Source of the DNA: CAVRUD01 sp963849635
GTDB taxonomy: Bacteria > Chloroflexota > Chloroflexia > Thermomicrobiales > UBA6265
Reading direction: 5' to 3'
NCBI GenBank assembly: GCA_963849635.1
Contig: CAWKIA010000018.1
Location: 434,001-498,000, forward strand
Length of the DNA: 64,000 nucleotides
The notes under the pieces are model-generated. The model made no database searches and had not been told where the DNA came from. It was given only the letters and a program-made list of their open reading frames with translations. The position numbers were made by a program, and so were the translations under genes. Positions 35,376-44,845 of the stretch are shown here, in pieces; position 1 is the stretch's first letter; every line of letters begins with the position of its first letter.

Positions 35376-36480
35376 ATGTCACTCGCGGCAATTGACCATG
35401 TCTCCGCATTGGCGGTTCATCCCGGTACCCCCCACTCGGTGCACCTCACGTCCATTCCTCTTTCTGCTCCCGGCCCCCACGACGCGGTCGTCAAGGTACG
35501 ACAGGTCGGTATCTGTGGGACCGACCGGGAGATCATCGAGGGCAAGTTCGGCACCCCTCCCCCGGGTCTACACGAGCTCGTTCTCGGCCACGAGGTCTTT
35601 GGCGTGGTCGAGTCGGTCGGCAGCGAGGTCGCGACCCTGGCGCCCGGTGACTTCGTCAGCGCGACTGTCCGCCGGCCAGATGACTGCGCCTACTGCCAGG
35701 CGGGCCAGCCTGACATGTGCCAAGCGCTTGGTTATGTCGAGCGGGGCATCATCGGGCTCCACGGCTACATGGCCGAGCGGTTCGTCGACCGTGTCGACAA
35801 TCTGGTGCCCGTGCCAGCGGCGCTCGCACCAACTGCCGTCTTACTGGAGCCACTGAGTGTGGTCGAAAAGGCCGTCCGGCAGGCGAACTTGATTCAGCAA
35901 CGAACTGGCGGCCTGGCATCCCAAAACGGCGGTCGTGCTCGGTGCCGGTCCGATCGGCATCCTGGGAACATTCTTGCTGCGATCTCGTGGTCTTGAGGTA
36001 TACACCCTTGCCCGAACGCCTGCCCCCACTCCAAACGCCAGCCTCGTCACGGCCTGTGGTGCCCACTATGTCTCGACGAGCGAAACGCCATTCCGGGAGC
36101 TGGCTGGCTCGCTGCCCAACATCGACATCATTCTTGAAGCGACCGGGCATGGCCTGCTGGCCTTCGACGCGATGGATCTGCTCGGGAACAACGGCGTGCT
36201 CGTCTGGCTGAGCATCATCGGCGGCGATGACCTGTCGCCCCTGCCTTACTCCTCGATCCTGCGAGGTCATGTTCTGGGCAACAAGGTAACGGTCGGCAGC
36301 GTCAACTCGGCCTATGAGGACTTCACCCTCGGCGTGGCCGATCTGGGCAAGTTCGAACTTCTCTGGCCGGGATTGACCGAGACGATGATCACTCACCGGC
36401 TAAACCTGGACGAGGCATCCGAGATCGGCATCGGCCACGTCATCCCCGGTAGCGTGAAGACGGTCATCGACTTTGCCTGA
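35376..36480 (+). CDS. Zinc-dependent dehydrogenase (glucose dehydrogenase-like), frame-disrupted
   Basis: From ATG 35376 the protein has the medium-chain dehydrogenase layout. The catalytic zinc segment is VGICGTDREIIEGKFG, followed by LGHEVFGVVESVG. The structural zinc site is DDCAYCQAGQPDMC. Near 35905 the homology shifts one frame, from LIQQR into ELAAWHPKTAVVLGAGPIGI, which begins the NAD(P)-binding Rossmann fold, and continues to IDFA at the TGA at 36478. The restored length is about 368 residues. The RRPDDCAYC context is closest to glucose/galactose dehydrogenases. The single base in CAACGAACT is the likely error. Confidence 0.82.
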
Positions 36481-36516
36481 CAGTCAGTCAGCTATCTCCA
36501 ATAGGGGACGAGTCCG

Positions 36517-37606
36517 ATGATTCCGCTTGTTGAGACTGGAGGGAGCGCCCGCGACATCGGCCACGATGTCGGCGTTGCCGTATCCGATCAGCTCCGGGCA
36601 GCTGTTGCCGCCACTCGAGACGGCTATACATCTAGCCAGTGGAGCCGCATCGAGGCCGCACTACCGCCAATCCTTGACGCCATCGAGAGCCACGCGCCCG
36701 AGTGCGGCGAAGAACTCCGCGGCAATGGCAAATGGTGCGGGTATTCGCTACGAAGACCTCGTCATCGGCAACGCATCGGAAGAACTCGAACAATTCGCCG
36801 GGATCTCGGCCGATACCGATCGGATCGGTGCGGCGCCAGGTCCGGACAAGGACAAGAGCGGCTGTACCGTCGCCGGTATCACTCCTGCCGGTACCCGTGA
36901 CAACCACGTCCTGCTCGGCCACAACGAAGATGCGACAGCCGGTTGGGCCGATCTCGCGTACCTCATCAAGGCCGAGCCAACCGACGGTCCCTCGTTCGTC
37001 GCGTTCACCTATGCCGGTTACCTGCTTCACCAGGGCGTCAATAGCGCCGGACTCGGCTCGGTCGGGAACGCGCTCTACGCCCGAGATGCCCGCCCAGGGT
37101 ATCCCGAAGCTGCTGCTCTACCGACGCGCCTTGTCCCAATCGACGATCGAAGGAGCGATCAGGGCGGTGACCGATGCCAACCGGGCTTTTGGGAACAACC
37201 ACCTGTTGGCCACGTCGGACGGCGATATCATCGATGTCGAGGTATCGGGCGCACATTGGAACATGATCCACGCGGGCAACCGCTTCCTCGCACACGCCAA
37301 CCACTTCGTCTCGCCGAGCATGCAACTCCTGGATGCCGGCGAGGACCTTCTCAACTCCCGGCTACGCCAGCTGAGGGTGGAGCGCCTGATTGACGCGGCA
37401 TGGGGCTCAGCTCGACGTCCCAGACGATGAAGAGCATCTTCTCCGACCACGCCAACTACCCGAAGTCGGTCTGCAAACATCACGCTCCCGAGAGCGATTT
37501 GGACTACGGTACGATCGGCTCAGTGATCATCGACGTCACCGCCAAGACCCTACACGCCTGCGCCGGCAACCCCTGCCGCGCGGAGTGGCGCACGGTCAGC
37601 TTGTGA
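36517..37606 (+). pseudogene. C45-family autoproteolytic hydrolase (acyltransferase-like), frame-disrupted four times
   Basis: The pieces resemble the acyl-CoA:6-aminopenicillanate acyltransferase/peptidase C45 family, whose members cut themselves before a catalytic cysteine. Frame 1 (36517 to about 36715) gives the N-terminal helices. Frame 2 gives ANGAGIRYEDLVIGNA, the nucleophile region SGCTVAGITPAG, and NHVLLGHNEDA. Frame 3 from about 37090 gives QGIPKLLLYRRALS and ANHFVSPSMQLL. Frames 1 and 2 then complete SIFSDHANYPKSVCKH and the end CAGNPCRAEWRTV at the TGA at 37604. The intact length would be about 360 residues. Four breaks in 1.1 kb could be real decay, but sequencing errors remain possible. 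Confidence 0.75.
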
Positions 37607-38085
37607 CGAGGGTGAGTCCACCCGACCGGCGCAGCGCCCGCGCCATCATCATCGAGGACGGCCAGGTCGCGCTGATCGAGCGGAAGCGAAGCGGGGACCA
37701 TTTCTTTGTCTTCCCCGGCGGCTCGGTCGAGCCGGGAGAGTCATCTTCCCAGGCTGTCGTCCGGGAAGTCGTCGAAGAGCTTGGCCTCATGGTTCGCCCG
37801 TCGCGAATCGTTGCTGAGGTCACATTTCCGGACCGTGTCCAGGATTTCTGGCTGGCTGAGATCGGCGAAGGAGAATTCGGCACCGGAACTGGTCCAGAGA
37901 TGGCGGGTCGCGAAGACGATCGAGATGGGTCACGCAGCCCTACCTGGATGTGGATCGCAGACATTCACCATCACGTGGTCTATCCCCAATGCGTCGTCGC
38001 AGAACTCTTGGCACACCACGCATCCGGCTGGCCCACCAAGACTATGCGTTTCACCGACGAGTTTATGTGGTGGCTGCCTGACTGA
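37603..38085 (+). CDS. NUDIX hydrolase
   Basis: The 160-residue protein contains the full NUDIX box, from GGSVEPGESSSQAVVREV to VEELGL, with the G-x5-E-x7-RE-x2-EE-x-G spacing. It begins SARAIIIEDGQVALIERKRSG, typical of this fold. NUDIX enzymes hydrolyse nucleoside diphosphates linked to another group; the substrate here is not predictable. GTG 37603 overlaps the TGA of the C45-like gene as GTGA, so the two are probably translationally coupled. The C-terminal region ends in TKTMRFTDEFMWWLPD. Confidence 0.88.
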   Translation: MTRVSPPDRRSARAIIIEDGQVALIERKRSGDHFFVFPGGSVEPGESSSQAVVREVVEELGLMVRPSRIVAEVTFPDRVQDFWLAEIGEGEFGTGTGPEMAGREDDRDGSRSPTWMWIADIHHHVVYPQCVVAELLAHHASGWPTKTMRFTDEFMWWLPD

Positions 38086-38103
38086 CGCGCCCACATGTCT
38101 GCA

Positions 38104-39348
38104 TCAAAGCCGATGTCCCGCGTGGCCGGCGACTTCGCCTTCGAGGACGCTCACAAGCAGGTCGATCTCTTCGTCGGTAGTCAGGTAGCTCACGGAGGCG
38201 CGGACGAGTTCCGATAGCCCCCGACGCTCCATGTCGTAGCGGGTACTGAAGACGCTCGACGTGGAAGTGTTGATGCGCTTCGAGCGGAGCAGTCGAACGA
38301 TCTCCTTCGGTGGGATGCCTTCCACGTCAAAGGTGACGATGCCGCCTTTAACCGCTCCGAGGTCGCGGACGGTCACACCGGGTACCCCGGAGAGTTGATG
38401 GCGCAGGGTGTCCGCCTGGCGCTCGATCGTTGCCCAGATCCGGTCAAGCCCGAGCTCCAGGGCCAGATCGATCGCAGCACCGAGGCCGAGCTTTCCCGCG
38501 ACATAGCTCTCCCAATTCTCGAAACGGCGGGCATCTCCGCGGATCTCGATCTGGTCCGCCGCAACCCAGGTAGCGGCATGGTTGTCCAGGAACGGAGGAG
38601 TGAGTCGCTCGATCAGGTCCTGGCGGACATAGAGGAACCCGACCCCGCGCGGACCGCGTAGATACTTCCTGCTGGTGGTGGAGAGGATGTCGCAGCCGAT
38701 CTCGCGGACGTCGATTGGCATCTGGCCGGTCGTCTGGCAGGCATCGAGAATGTAGATCGGCTTCTGATCTCCGCTGGCGGCCAGCATCTTGCCGATCGCC
38801 GCCGCCGGCTGGACAAGCCCACCGTTGGTTGGCATGTGCGAGATGCTGACGATCTTGACCCGCTCATCCAGCATCTCTCCGAGTGCCGGTACGGAGATCT
38901 GACCTGATTCGTCACTGGGGACGACTTCGACTGACGCGCCAGTTTGCCGCGCGACCTGGAGAAATGCGATGGCGTTGCTGCCGTATTCACTCTCCGACGT
39001 GAGGATTCGGTCGCCGGGCTTGAGGGGGATGGCGTAGAACGCCATGTCCCAACCCCTGGTGGCGTTCTCGACGATGGCGATCTCCTCAGGTCGCGCGTTG
39101 ATGAGCCTGGCAACGGAGTCGTAGACGGCCTCCAGGCGCGGTGCTGCTTCATCCGCCGCCTCATAGCCACCGATCCTGGCTTCGAGATTGAGATGGTCTA
39201 TGACCGCTTCAAGCACGACATTCGGCGAGAGGGAGTCGCCGGCGTGATTGAAGTGAGCGACCTCGGCGCATCCCGGAGTGTCCGCTCGCAATGCCGGAAT
39301 CCGATCATCCAACGTCTCCCCGGCAGTCACGTCCGGCACAGTTACCAT
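38104..39348 (-). CDS. Class V aminotransferase/cysteine desulfurase-like protein
   Basis: The 414-residue PLP enzyme contains FNHAGDSLSP near the start, ATRGWDMAFYA, the ISHMPTNGGLVQP region, ILDACQTTGQMPIDV with the PLP-binding aspartate, and TSRKYLRGPRGVGFLY with the Schiff-base lysine. The C-terminal INTSTSSVFSTRYDMERRGL is related to EgtE/isopenicillin N epimerase-like members, but the reaction is not resolved. There is no IscU-type scaffold nearby, so a housekeeping Fe-S role is unlikely. The GTG/ATG start at 39348 is followed by VTVPDVTAGETL. Confidence 0.85.
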   Translation of the reverse strand: MVTVPDVTAGETLDDRIPALRADTPGCAEVAHFNHAGDSLSPNVVLEAVIDHLNLEARIGGYEAADEAAPRLEAVYDSVARLINARPEEIAIVENATRGWDMAFYAIPLKPGDRILTSESEYGSNAIAFLQVARQTGASVEVVPSDESGQISVPALGEMLDERVKIVSISHMPTNGGLVQPAAAIGKMLAASGDQKPIYILDACQTTGQMPIDVREIGCDILSTTSRKYLRGPRGVGFLYVRQDLIERLTPPFLDNHAATWVAADQIEIRGDARRFENWESYVAGKLGLGAAIDLALELGLDRIWATIERQADTLRHQLSGVPGVTVRDLGAVKGGIVTFDVEGIPPKEIVRLLRSKRINTSTSSVFSTRYDMERRGLSELVRASVSYLTTDEEIDLLVSVLEGEVAGHAGHRL

Positions 39349-39542
39349 CTCGACTCCTCTTCAAGCGATCAACGCGGTCTCAGTCAGTCATCAGCCGAGT
39401 ATCGCAGAGCGCACCAGCAGGTCGGGATCGACGTTGATCTTGCAGCCGGACTCCACGAAGGTCGTAGGATTGGCGACAAACATACCGGTATCGGAGCAAT
39501 GGAGTCTCACGGTGACCTTGAAGTGTCTGAAGGATTGAACCG

Positions 39543-40479
39543 GTGATCGACGTTCTCCTTCTCGGAACCAGCGGGATGCACCCGACCGCCGATCGTTGGT
39601 TGTCCAGTGTCCTTCTCCGCTGCGGCAGCGAACTCATTCTGTTCGATTGTGGCGAGGGCACGCAGATCCCGTGGCGCCGGTCGCATTGGGGATTCAGGCG
39701 CGTCAGTACGATCTGCGTTTCCCATTGGCATGCCGACCATATCGCGGGACTGCCGGGAGTGCTCTTCTCGATTGCGAACGCGGGCCGGACCGACCCCGTG
39801 ACCCTCTATGGTCCAGTCGGTGTTGGGCGGATCGTGGAAGGGTTGCGTGTGATCGCGCCGCATCTCACCTTTCCGCTTGACGTCGTCGAACTCAAACACG
39901 ATGACGCTTTTCGGCTTGGCAACGATCTTACTGGCCAGGTCGCGCTCGGCGAGCATGGCGTCCCGAGCCTCGCATATCGGCTCGATCTTCACCGGGCCCG
40001 GCGGTTCGACCGTGCCAAAGCCGAAGCCCAGGCGGTGCCAAGACGGCTCTGGAAAACACTGCAACAGGGACAGGACGTTGCCTGGGATGGCGGGATGGCG
40101 ACCGCCGACGACATCCTGAAGCCGCCCCGCCCAGGATTGGCGTTCGGGTTCGTGACGGATACGCGCCCGCTCGATGTCCACCGCGACCTGATGCGCGGCG
40201 TCGATCTACTGGTCTGTGAGGGCACCTATGGCGATCCAGCCGACACGGGAAAAGCCCTGGAATGGGGCCACATGACCTTCAGCGAAGCGGCGACACTTGC
40301 GAGGGTATCGTGAGGCGAAGCATCTCTGGCTTACCCACTTCAGCCCGGGACTCAAAGCTCCGGAGAATTGGCTTCCGGAGGCCATAAGCATTTTTCCGGA
40401 TACAACTGTTGGATACAGCGGTCTGACGGCCAGCCTCTCATTCCCAGATGAGGAATCGAACGGAACTGTGAGCGGGTAG
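39543..40479 (+). CDS. Ribonuclease Z-like metallo-beta-lactamase fold protein, frame-disrupted near its end
   Basis: From GTG 39543 the protein contains LGTSGMHPTADRW, LILFDCGEGTQIPW and the zinc motif SHWHADHIAGLPG at about residues 59-71, then FGFVTDTRP and LLVCEGTYGD. These fit RNase Z, which trims tRNA 3' ends. At about 40300 one base disrupts the frame: ATLAR should continue into YREAKHLWLTHFSPGL, which holds the last zinc-binding histidine, and ends at the TAG at 40477-40479. The first frame alone stops at 40313 and would lack that histidine. The restored length of about 312 residues is normal for bacterial RNase Z. Confidence 0.83.
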
Positions 40480-40521
40480 CGGTCCGTCAGGACTGAATCG
40501 CCCTCGGTCTTGGAACCGCCC

Positions 40522-41796
40522 CTACCGGGAGGCGATCGGTGAGATGCCAAGCTCACCCTGGATGAACGACGCCACCGAGGCAATGTCCGCGATATAGACC
40601 CAGGCTCCGGACTCGTCGTACCCCTCGGTCAACATCTCGTCTGGAATGGCTTCCAGATCGATGGCGCTGCGGTCCATGTCGAGCCCGATCCGTGCCAGCG
40701 TCAATTGCTGGTCCAGCGGGAAGCTCGTCTGGACTGAATCGCCAAGCGCGATGATCATGCTGTTTGCCTTCGTAATCGATCCCATATCTTTGGCTTCATC
40801 GAAGAGTGCCAGCAAGATATCCGCCTGGCGCTCGCGACGACCGTCGTCACTATCGACGTTACGGGTTCGGGCGTATTTAAGGGCCGTCTCGCCGTCCATC
40901 TCCTGGACGCCCGGCTCGAAAGTGACAACTTCCGTTCCATAGTCATCGGTTGGATAGGCGTCATCGACAATGCGATAGGGAACGGTTACTTCGACACCAC
41001 CAACGGCGTCGATTGCCGCTTCAAATCCCTGGAAATCGAGCAAGACGTAGTCGTCGATGATCACCCCGAAGTTGTCTTCGATCGTGTCGCGCATCATCGC
41101 CACGCCCGCGGCGGGATGGTTGGGGTGTTCCTGGACGCCAATGTTATAGGCGCCGTTGATTTTCCCTTCACCGTGATTGGGGATAGACACCTGAAGGTCG
41201 CGGGGAATGCCGACCGCCTGGATGGTCTTCGCAATCAGATCGAGCTTCACCAGAATGATGACGTCGGCATTCTGGTCGCCGCCATCTTCCCGGCGGTCAA
41301 CTCCAAGCACCATGATCGTGAGGTCGGTCTTGCCGTCCCAGACACCGTCGAGGCCGGGATCGCCGCGATCAGTGCCGGCTTCCGCTAGCTCGCGCATCAC
41401 GTCGAACGACGACATGTCGTCACCGCCGGCGTCGGCCACATCGCCCTCGGCGCTGGCTTCGGTCTCCAGAGGAGGGGCGGCGTTGACGCCCGCGATCGTT
41501 GTCGGCACCGCGGTCGCAATGTCTGTCGTGTCGACCGGTGAGCCGGTGCCATCTCCGGCCGCGACCGTTTCGTCAGATACGTCCTCGGGAGGCTGTGCGG
41601 CGGCACCTGAGCCCGTTGACCCCGCAGTGGGAGTTCCCGGCGCGGCGGCAATCTCGGACGACCCTGTTTGGGATGGAGATGTGTGCGGTACTCGCGTCGG
41701 AAGGGGGATGACGGCGGTATTCTGGGCCTGACCGATCGCGTCGATGATCCGATACCCCTGAACGCCGAGCACGAGGAGTGGAATGAGCAGCACCAA
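40522..41796 (-). CDS. LytR-CpsA-Psr (LCP) family cell-wall polymer transferase
   Basis: The 424-residue protein has an N-terminal transmembrane helix (MVLLIPLLVLGVQGYRI), a long Ser/Thr/Pro/Ala-rich extracellular linker of about 130 residues, and the LCP domain: LTIMVLGVDRRE, NADVIILVKLD, GIPRDLQVSIPNHGEGKING and the KYARTRN motif. LCP enzymes attach polyprenyl-linked glycopolymers to peptidoglycan or arabinogalactan. The true N-terminus probably lies upstream: just before the GTG the same frame reads KRGRRRRILAIVGL, a basic cytoplasmic stop-transfer followed by the rest of the helix. In the next frame, starting at ATG 42122, a cytoplasmic tail continues to the AAAA/GGGG runs near 41850, where a one-base indel could join them. 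Confidence 0.87.
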   Translation of the reverse strand: MVLLIPLLVLGVQGYRIIDAIGQAQNTAVIPLPTRVPHTSPSQTGSSEIAAAPGTPTAGSTGSGAAAQPPEDVSDETVAAGDGTGSPVDTTDIATAVPTTIAGVNAAPPLETEASAEGDVADAGGDDMSSFDVMRELAEAGTDRGDPGLDGVWDGKTDLTIMVLGVDRREDGGDQNADVIILVKLDLIAKTIQAVGIPRDLQVSIPNHGEGKINGAYNIGVQEHPNHPAAGVAMMRDTIEDNFGVIIDDYVLLDFQGFEAAIDAVGGVEVTVPYRIVDDAYPTDDYGTEVVTFEPGVQEMDGETALKYARTRNVDSDDGRRERQADILLALFDEAKDMGSITKANSMIIALGDSVQTSFPLDQQLTLARIGLDMDRSAIDLEAIPDEMLTEGYDESGAWVYIADIASVASFIQGELGISPIASR

Positions 41797-42122
41797 ACCG
41801 ACAATCGCAAGGATGCGTCGCCGCCTGCCACGTTTCCCCTTCTTTTCGGCTGCCCAGACCCACCCGACAACGCTGCCGTGTCTGAAGCAGTCGTCAGTTG
41901 CTCTGCCCGCGGGATCGCTCGCTCTGCCAACTCAGCGTCGAGCCGGCGCGGCGCCGGGCGCCTCTGAACTTCGACGGGGAGTTCCTTTCGCGCCAGACGG
42001 CGCCTCGTGTTCTCTGCGGAAGTACGCGAGGTCGCAACCCCCTGACCCGGGACTATTGTACCCATGCTTCGACCGAGAGAGACAAGGAGAGTCGTAGCCC
42101 GCAACCTGGCATTGGTTGCCAT

Positions 42123-42414
42123 TTTCTATCTAAATCGGCGATTCACTCAGGCAGTAACCGCAAACAGGCATCGCCCGTCGCGGTTCTATCGGGTATTAAC
42201 GTCGGTTGGTCCAGATTGATTCGTCAAGGGTTGGGCGATTCGGTCACTCCCGCGGATCACGGGCTAATTGAGATTACATTTGGCACATTGCGAATGGTCA
42301 CTCCCCGGGCAGTACCTCCTTAAGCGATAATAGCGGCATCAAGGCTCGAATTAACTGATCTGGTAGACGGGTTACGACGTAGTACATGCAGGTGGCTGCA
42401 AGGCGGTGAGGTCG
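42123..42414. other. Intergenic region between LCP and sigma factor genes
   Basis: The region is AT-richer than its surroundings and separates the divergent LCP and sigma genes. No convincing -35/-10 pair was found. It contains GATAAT (42327-42332) on the plus strand and a perfect but orphan AAGGAGGT on the minus strand (42321-42314), followed by only a 14-codon reading frame. Confidence 0.4.
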
Positions 42415-43026
42415 ATGCCACCCGGGCCGATCGACGCGAGCAACCTCGATGATGAGGGACTCCTCGCTGCGATCCAGCAGGGCGACGAAGATGCGCTCGC
42501 GGAGCTCTATGACCGGTACGGACGCCTGGCTTTCGGGCTTGCCTACCGGATTCTTGGTGAGCGCGGCACCGCCGAGGATGTCGTCCAGGAGGCCTACCTT
42601 GCCGTCTGGCGGCGCAGTACCAGTTTCCGGGCGGACCGGGGGAGCGCCCGCGCCTGGCTGATGTCGATCGTGCATAACGCCGCAATCGATCGCCGCCGCG
42701 GTCGCTTCAAGCGGGAGCAGGAGGTAGTCCCGATCGATGACCTGGAGTTCAGGCTTGAATCTGAGGCGGATGACGCCTTTGCGGTGGTGTCCGAGCAGAT
42801 TGAAGCGGAACAAATCCGATCCGCCCTTGGTTCACTCCCAACAGAGCAGCGCCAAGCAATCGAGCTAGCCTACTTTGGCGGACTGACTCAACAGGAGATC
42901 TCTGAACGCACAGGTACTCCGCTCGGCACGGTCAAGAGCCGGATGCGGCTCGGGCTACTAAAACTCCGTTCACTCCTTGCCGATTCGCTGGGCACCGAGC
43001 TCGCGAATTCGGCCGGAGCCGATTAG
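42415..43026 (+). CDS. ECF-subfamily RNA polymerase sigma factor
   Basis: The 203-residue protein has region 2 (EDALAELYDRYGRLAFGLAYRIL; AEDVVQEAYLAVWRRSTSF) and region 4 (LGSLPTEQRQAIELAYFGGLTQQEISERTGTPLGTVKSRMRLG, split here only by length) with the -35 recognition helix at the end. It has no region 1.1 or 3, as expected for ECF factors. ATG 42415 is used; a GTG three codons earlier is also possible. The anti-sigma gene 79 bases downstream is probably its partner. The divergent LCP gene may be part of its envelope-related regulon. Confidence 0.9.
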   Translation: MPPGPIDASNLDDEGLLAAIQQGDEDALAELYDRYGRLAFGLAYRILGERGTAEDVVQEAYLAVWRRSTSFRADRGSARAWLMSIVHNAAIDRRRGRFKREQEVVPIDDLEFRLESEADDAFAVVSEQIEAEQIRSALGSLPTEQRQAIELAYFGGLTQQEISERTGTPLGTVKSRMRLGLLKLRSLLADSLGTELANSAGAD

Positions 43027-43104
43027 ATCCGGCCACAGGAATCACGTGATCAAGCCGGTCAGGCACAGACAAATGAACGACGGGACTGAAGGGCACCAGG
43101 AACG

Positions 43105-44049
43105 ATGAACCGCAACGATCGTGTGAACGACAACCAACCAGCGGACGACCCCGCCGGGCCGGGACAGTTCGACGATGCCGTCGGCGTCTACCTCCTCGAC
43201 GCCCTCGACGAAGCCGAACTGGCCGAGTTTGAAGCCTTCCTGCGCGACGATCTCGACGCCCAGGCAGAAGTCGCGGCTCTGCGCCCTGTCGTCAATCTCC
43301 TGCCGCTGGCACTCGATGAAAGGGATCTACCGCAGCCTTCGGCGACGCTTCGTTCCCGGATTCTGCAGGCCGCCCGTGACGACGGTCGCTCCTCTCCACC
43401 TGGAAGTACAGGGAGCGCAACCCCACCCATCGATCAGCCACGTCGACCGTCCGGTCCCTCCGTACCGCCCATTCAGAGGAGTTCGACGGCACCTGGGGGA
43501 ACGATTCTGCCGTTCGTGCGGCGGATAGGTTTCGAGCGGCTGGCGGCGGGCTTGCTGGCGCTCATCGCGGCAGGCGCAATCATCTGGGGTATCACCCTCC
43601 AGAGCAGGCTCAACAACACAAAGGACGATCTGGACGCCGCTCGGGATGAAGTGGCGCTCCTTCAAGGTCACGGCGGCGGACTGGTCCAGGCGGTGGTCTA
43701 TCCCATGGATCCGACCGAAGACGGGCCCGAGACGGCCAATGCAGTAGTAGCCTTGGAAACTGAGGCATCAACCATAGCAACCATATCAACCACCGGCATG
43801 CCACCGACCGAACAGGGCCGCAACTACCAGCTTTGGTTCATCACCTTGGACGATGCGGGAGAGATAGAAGGAGCTCCCCGCCCGAGTATCACTTTCGAGG
43901 TCGGCCAGGACGGCGCGATAGTCGTCGAGCACATACCCGTGGACGGCCCCTTTGATGCTGTCGCGATTACCAATGAACCGGTAGGTGGTAGCCCGGCCCC
44001 GACGACCCCAGTAATCCTGTTCGGTACTCGAGGGGTCGCCGCGGGGTAG
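43105..44049 (+). CDS. RskA-type anti-sigma factor
   Basis: The 314-residue protein has an N-terminal cytoplasmic part (DDAVGVYLLDALDEAELAEFE) that should bind the sigma factor. A Pro/Ser-rich linker is followed by one transmembrane helix (AAGLLALIAAGAIIWGITL) at about residues 146-166. The extracellular C-terminal domain has the RskA signature QGRNYQLWFITLDDAG. It lacks the HxxxCxxC zinc motif of ZAS anti-sigma factors. It would hold its sigma factor at the membrane until cleaved or released in response to an envelope or oxidative signal. It is followed by a different transcription unit. Confidence 0.88.
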   Translation: MNRNDRVNDNQPADDPAGPGQFDDAVGVYLLDALDEAELAEFEAFLRDDLDAQAEVAALRPVVNLLPLALDERDLPQPSATLRSRILQAARDDGRSSPPGSTGSATPPIDQPRRPSGPSVPPIQRSSTAPGGTILPFVRRIGFERLAAGLLALIAAGAIIWGITLQSRLNNTKDDLDAARDEVALLQGHGGGLVQAVVYPMDPTEDGPETANAVVALETEASTIATISTTGMPPTEQGRNYQLWFITLDDAGEIEGAPRPSITFEVGQDGAIVVEHIPVDGPFDAVAITNEPVGGSPAPTTPVILFGTRGVAAG

Positions 44050-44117
44050 CCGACATAAATCCTCTTTATTCTGCATTGGAAAGCCCTACGGCATGGCGGT
44101 AACTAACCAGTGCCGCC

Positions 44118-44146
44118 TTGACACATGTGTTCTAATCGCCTACAAT
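44118..44146 (+). promoter_or_regulatory. Near-consensus promoter of the HhH-XPB-Bax1 operon
   Basis: TTGACA (44118-44123), a 17-bp spacer and TACAAT (44141-44146) make one of the best sigma-70 promoters in the window. Transcription should start around 44153, about 50 nt before the HhH ATG. A palindromic operator overlaps the start. Confidence 0.8.
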
Positions 44147-44148
44147 AC

Positions 44149-44160
44149 GAACAATAGTTC
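44149..44160 (+). promoter_or_regulatory. SOS-box-like operator GAACAATAGTTC
   Basis: GAAC (44149-44152) and GTTC (44157-44160) are a perfect inverted repeat around a 4-bp centre, AATA. Gram-positive LexA sites have the form GAAC-N4-GTTC. It begins two bases after the -10 box and covers the expected start point, a location where repressor binding blocks transcription. No LexA gene is in the window, so recognition by the host LexA is an inference. Confidence 0.6.
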
Positions 44161-44203
44161 TATGTATTCTGCTCGGGTTCCCGTCCCGAGATCGGAGCCT
44201 TCG

Positions 44204-44845
44204 ATGTCCACGTTTATCCCCGCAACCCAAACCGCACCCTTGCCGCCGGCGCCGGCCATCTCAAATCGGACCGCGGCCGAACTTCTCTTCGATGTGGCCA
44301 CTATCTTGGAGCTGTCTGAGGATAACCCGTATCGCGTGCGCGCCTACCGCCGTGCCGCGAGGTTGCTCCTCCGCCAGCAGGATCAGGCGAGCGTCCATCT
44401 CGATCAGAATGGCGATCTTGTTTTGCCCGGGCTTGGGCCGCGCTTGCGTCGCAAACTGGGTGAATTGCTCTCCACGGGTCGGATGGGCTTCTATGTGGAG
44501 CTCTGCGCGGAGCTCCCAGACGCGATCGCCGAGCTGATGCGCATTCCGACTGTCGGCCCCAAGACAGCCTGGAGGCTCCACGCCGAACTGGGCCTGAGCA
44601 CCGCCGCGGATGTCCGCCGGGCCGCCGAGAACGGCGAAATCCGGTCTCTGTACGGATTCGGCGAGGTCCGCGAGCAGCAACTCCTGGCGGGCGCCATTGA
44701 GGTGCTGTCTGGCCGGCCAAAGGTCTACGCTCCGGTCCCGTTGGATCTCTTCGAGCAGGACGATGAGCCTGCTCCACTGCCCGTGGGCCGGTCTGCCGCT
44801 CCCGTGGCAATCCCGGCTCAGGTTGCCCTTCGCCAGGCCGCCTGA
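44204..44845 (+). CDS. Helix-hairpin-helix protein related to the PolX/pol-beta N-terminal domain
   Basis: The 213-residue protein has an N-terminal helical domain (ISNRTAAELLFDVATILELS; NPYRVRAYRRAARLLLR) like the 8-kDa region of PolX/pol-beta proteins. Two helix-hairpin-helix motifs follow: LPGLGPRLRRKLGELL and IPTVGPKTAWRLHAEL. There is no polymerase palm, so it is a DNA-binding protein without nucleotidyl transfer activity. ATG 44204 is chosen because GGAG lies six bases upstream and it leaves a short leader behind the SOS-like promoter. It overlaps the next gene by one base as TGATG, so it is translated together with the XPB-like helicase. Confidence 0.85.
   Translation: MSTFIPATQTAPLPPAPAISNRTAAELLFDVATILELSEDNPYRVRAYRRAARLLLRQQDQASVHLDQNGDLVLPGLGPRLRRKLGELLSTGRMGFYVELCAELPDAIAELMRIPTVGPKTAWRLHAELGLSTAADVRRAAENGEIRSLYGFGEVREQQLLAGAIEVLSGRPKVYAPVPLDLFEQDDEPAPLPVGRSAAPVAIPAQVALRQAA

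Noticed and set aside
42257..42301. 14-codon frame after a perfect AAGGAGGT on the minus strand
   Set aside because: The spacing of 12 bases is too long and the frame is tiny. The Shine-Dalgarno match is probably chance.
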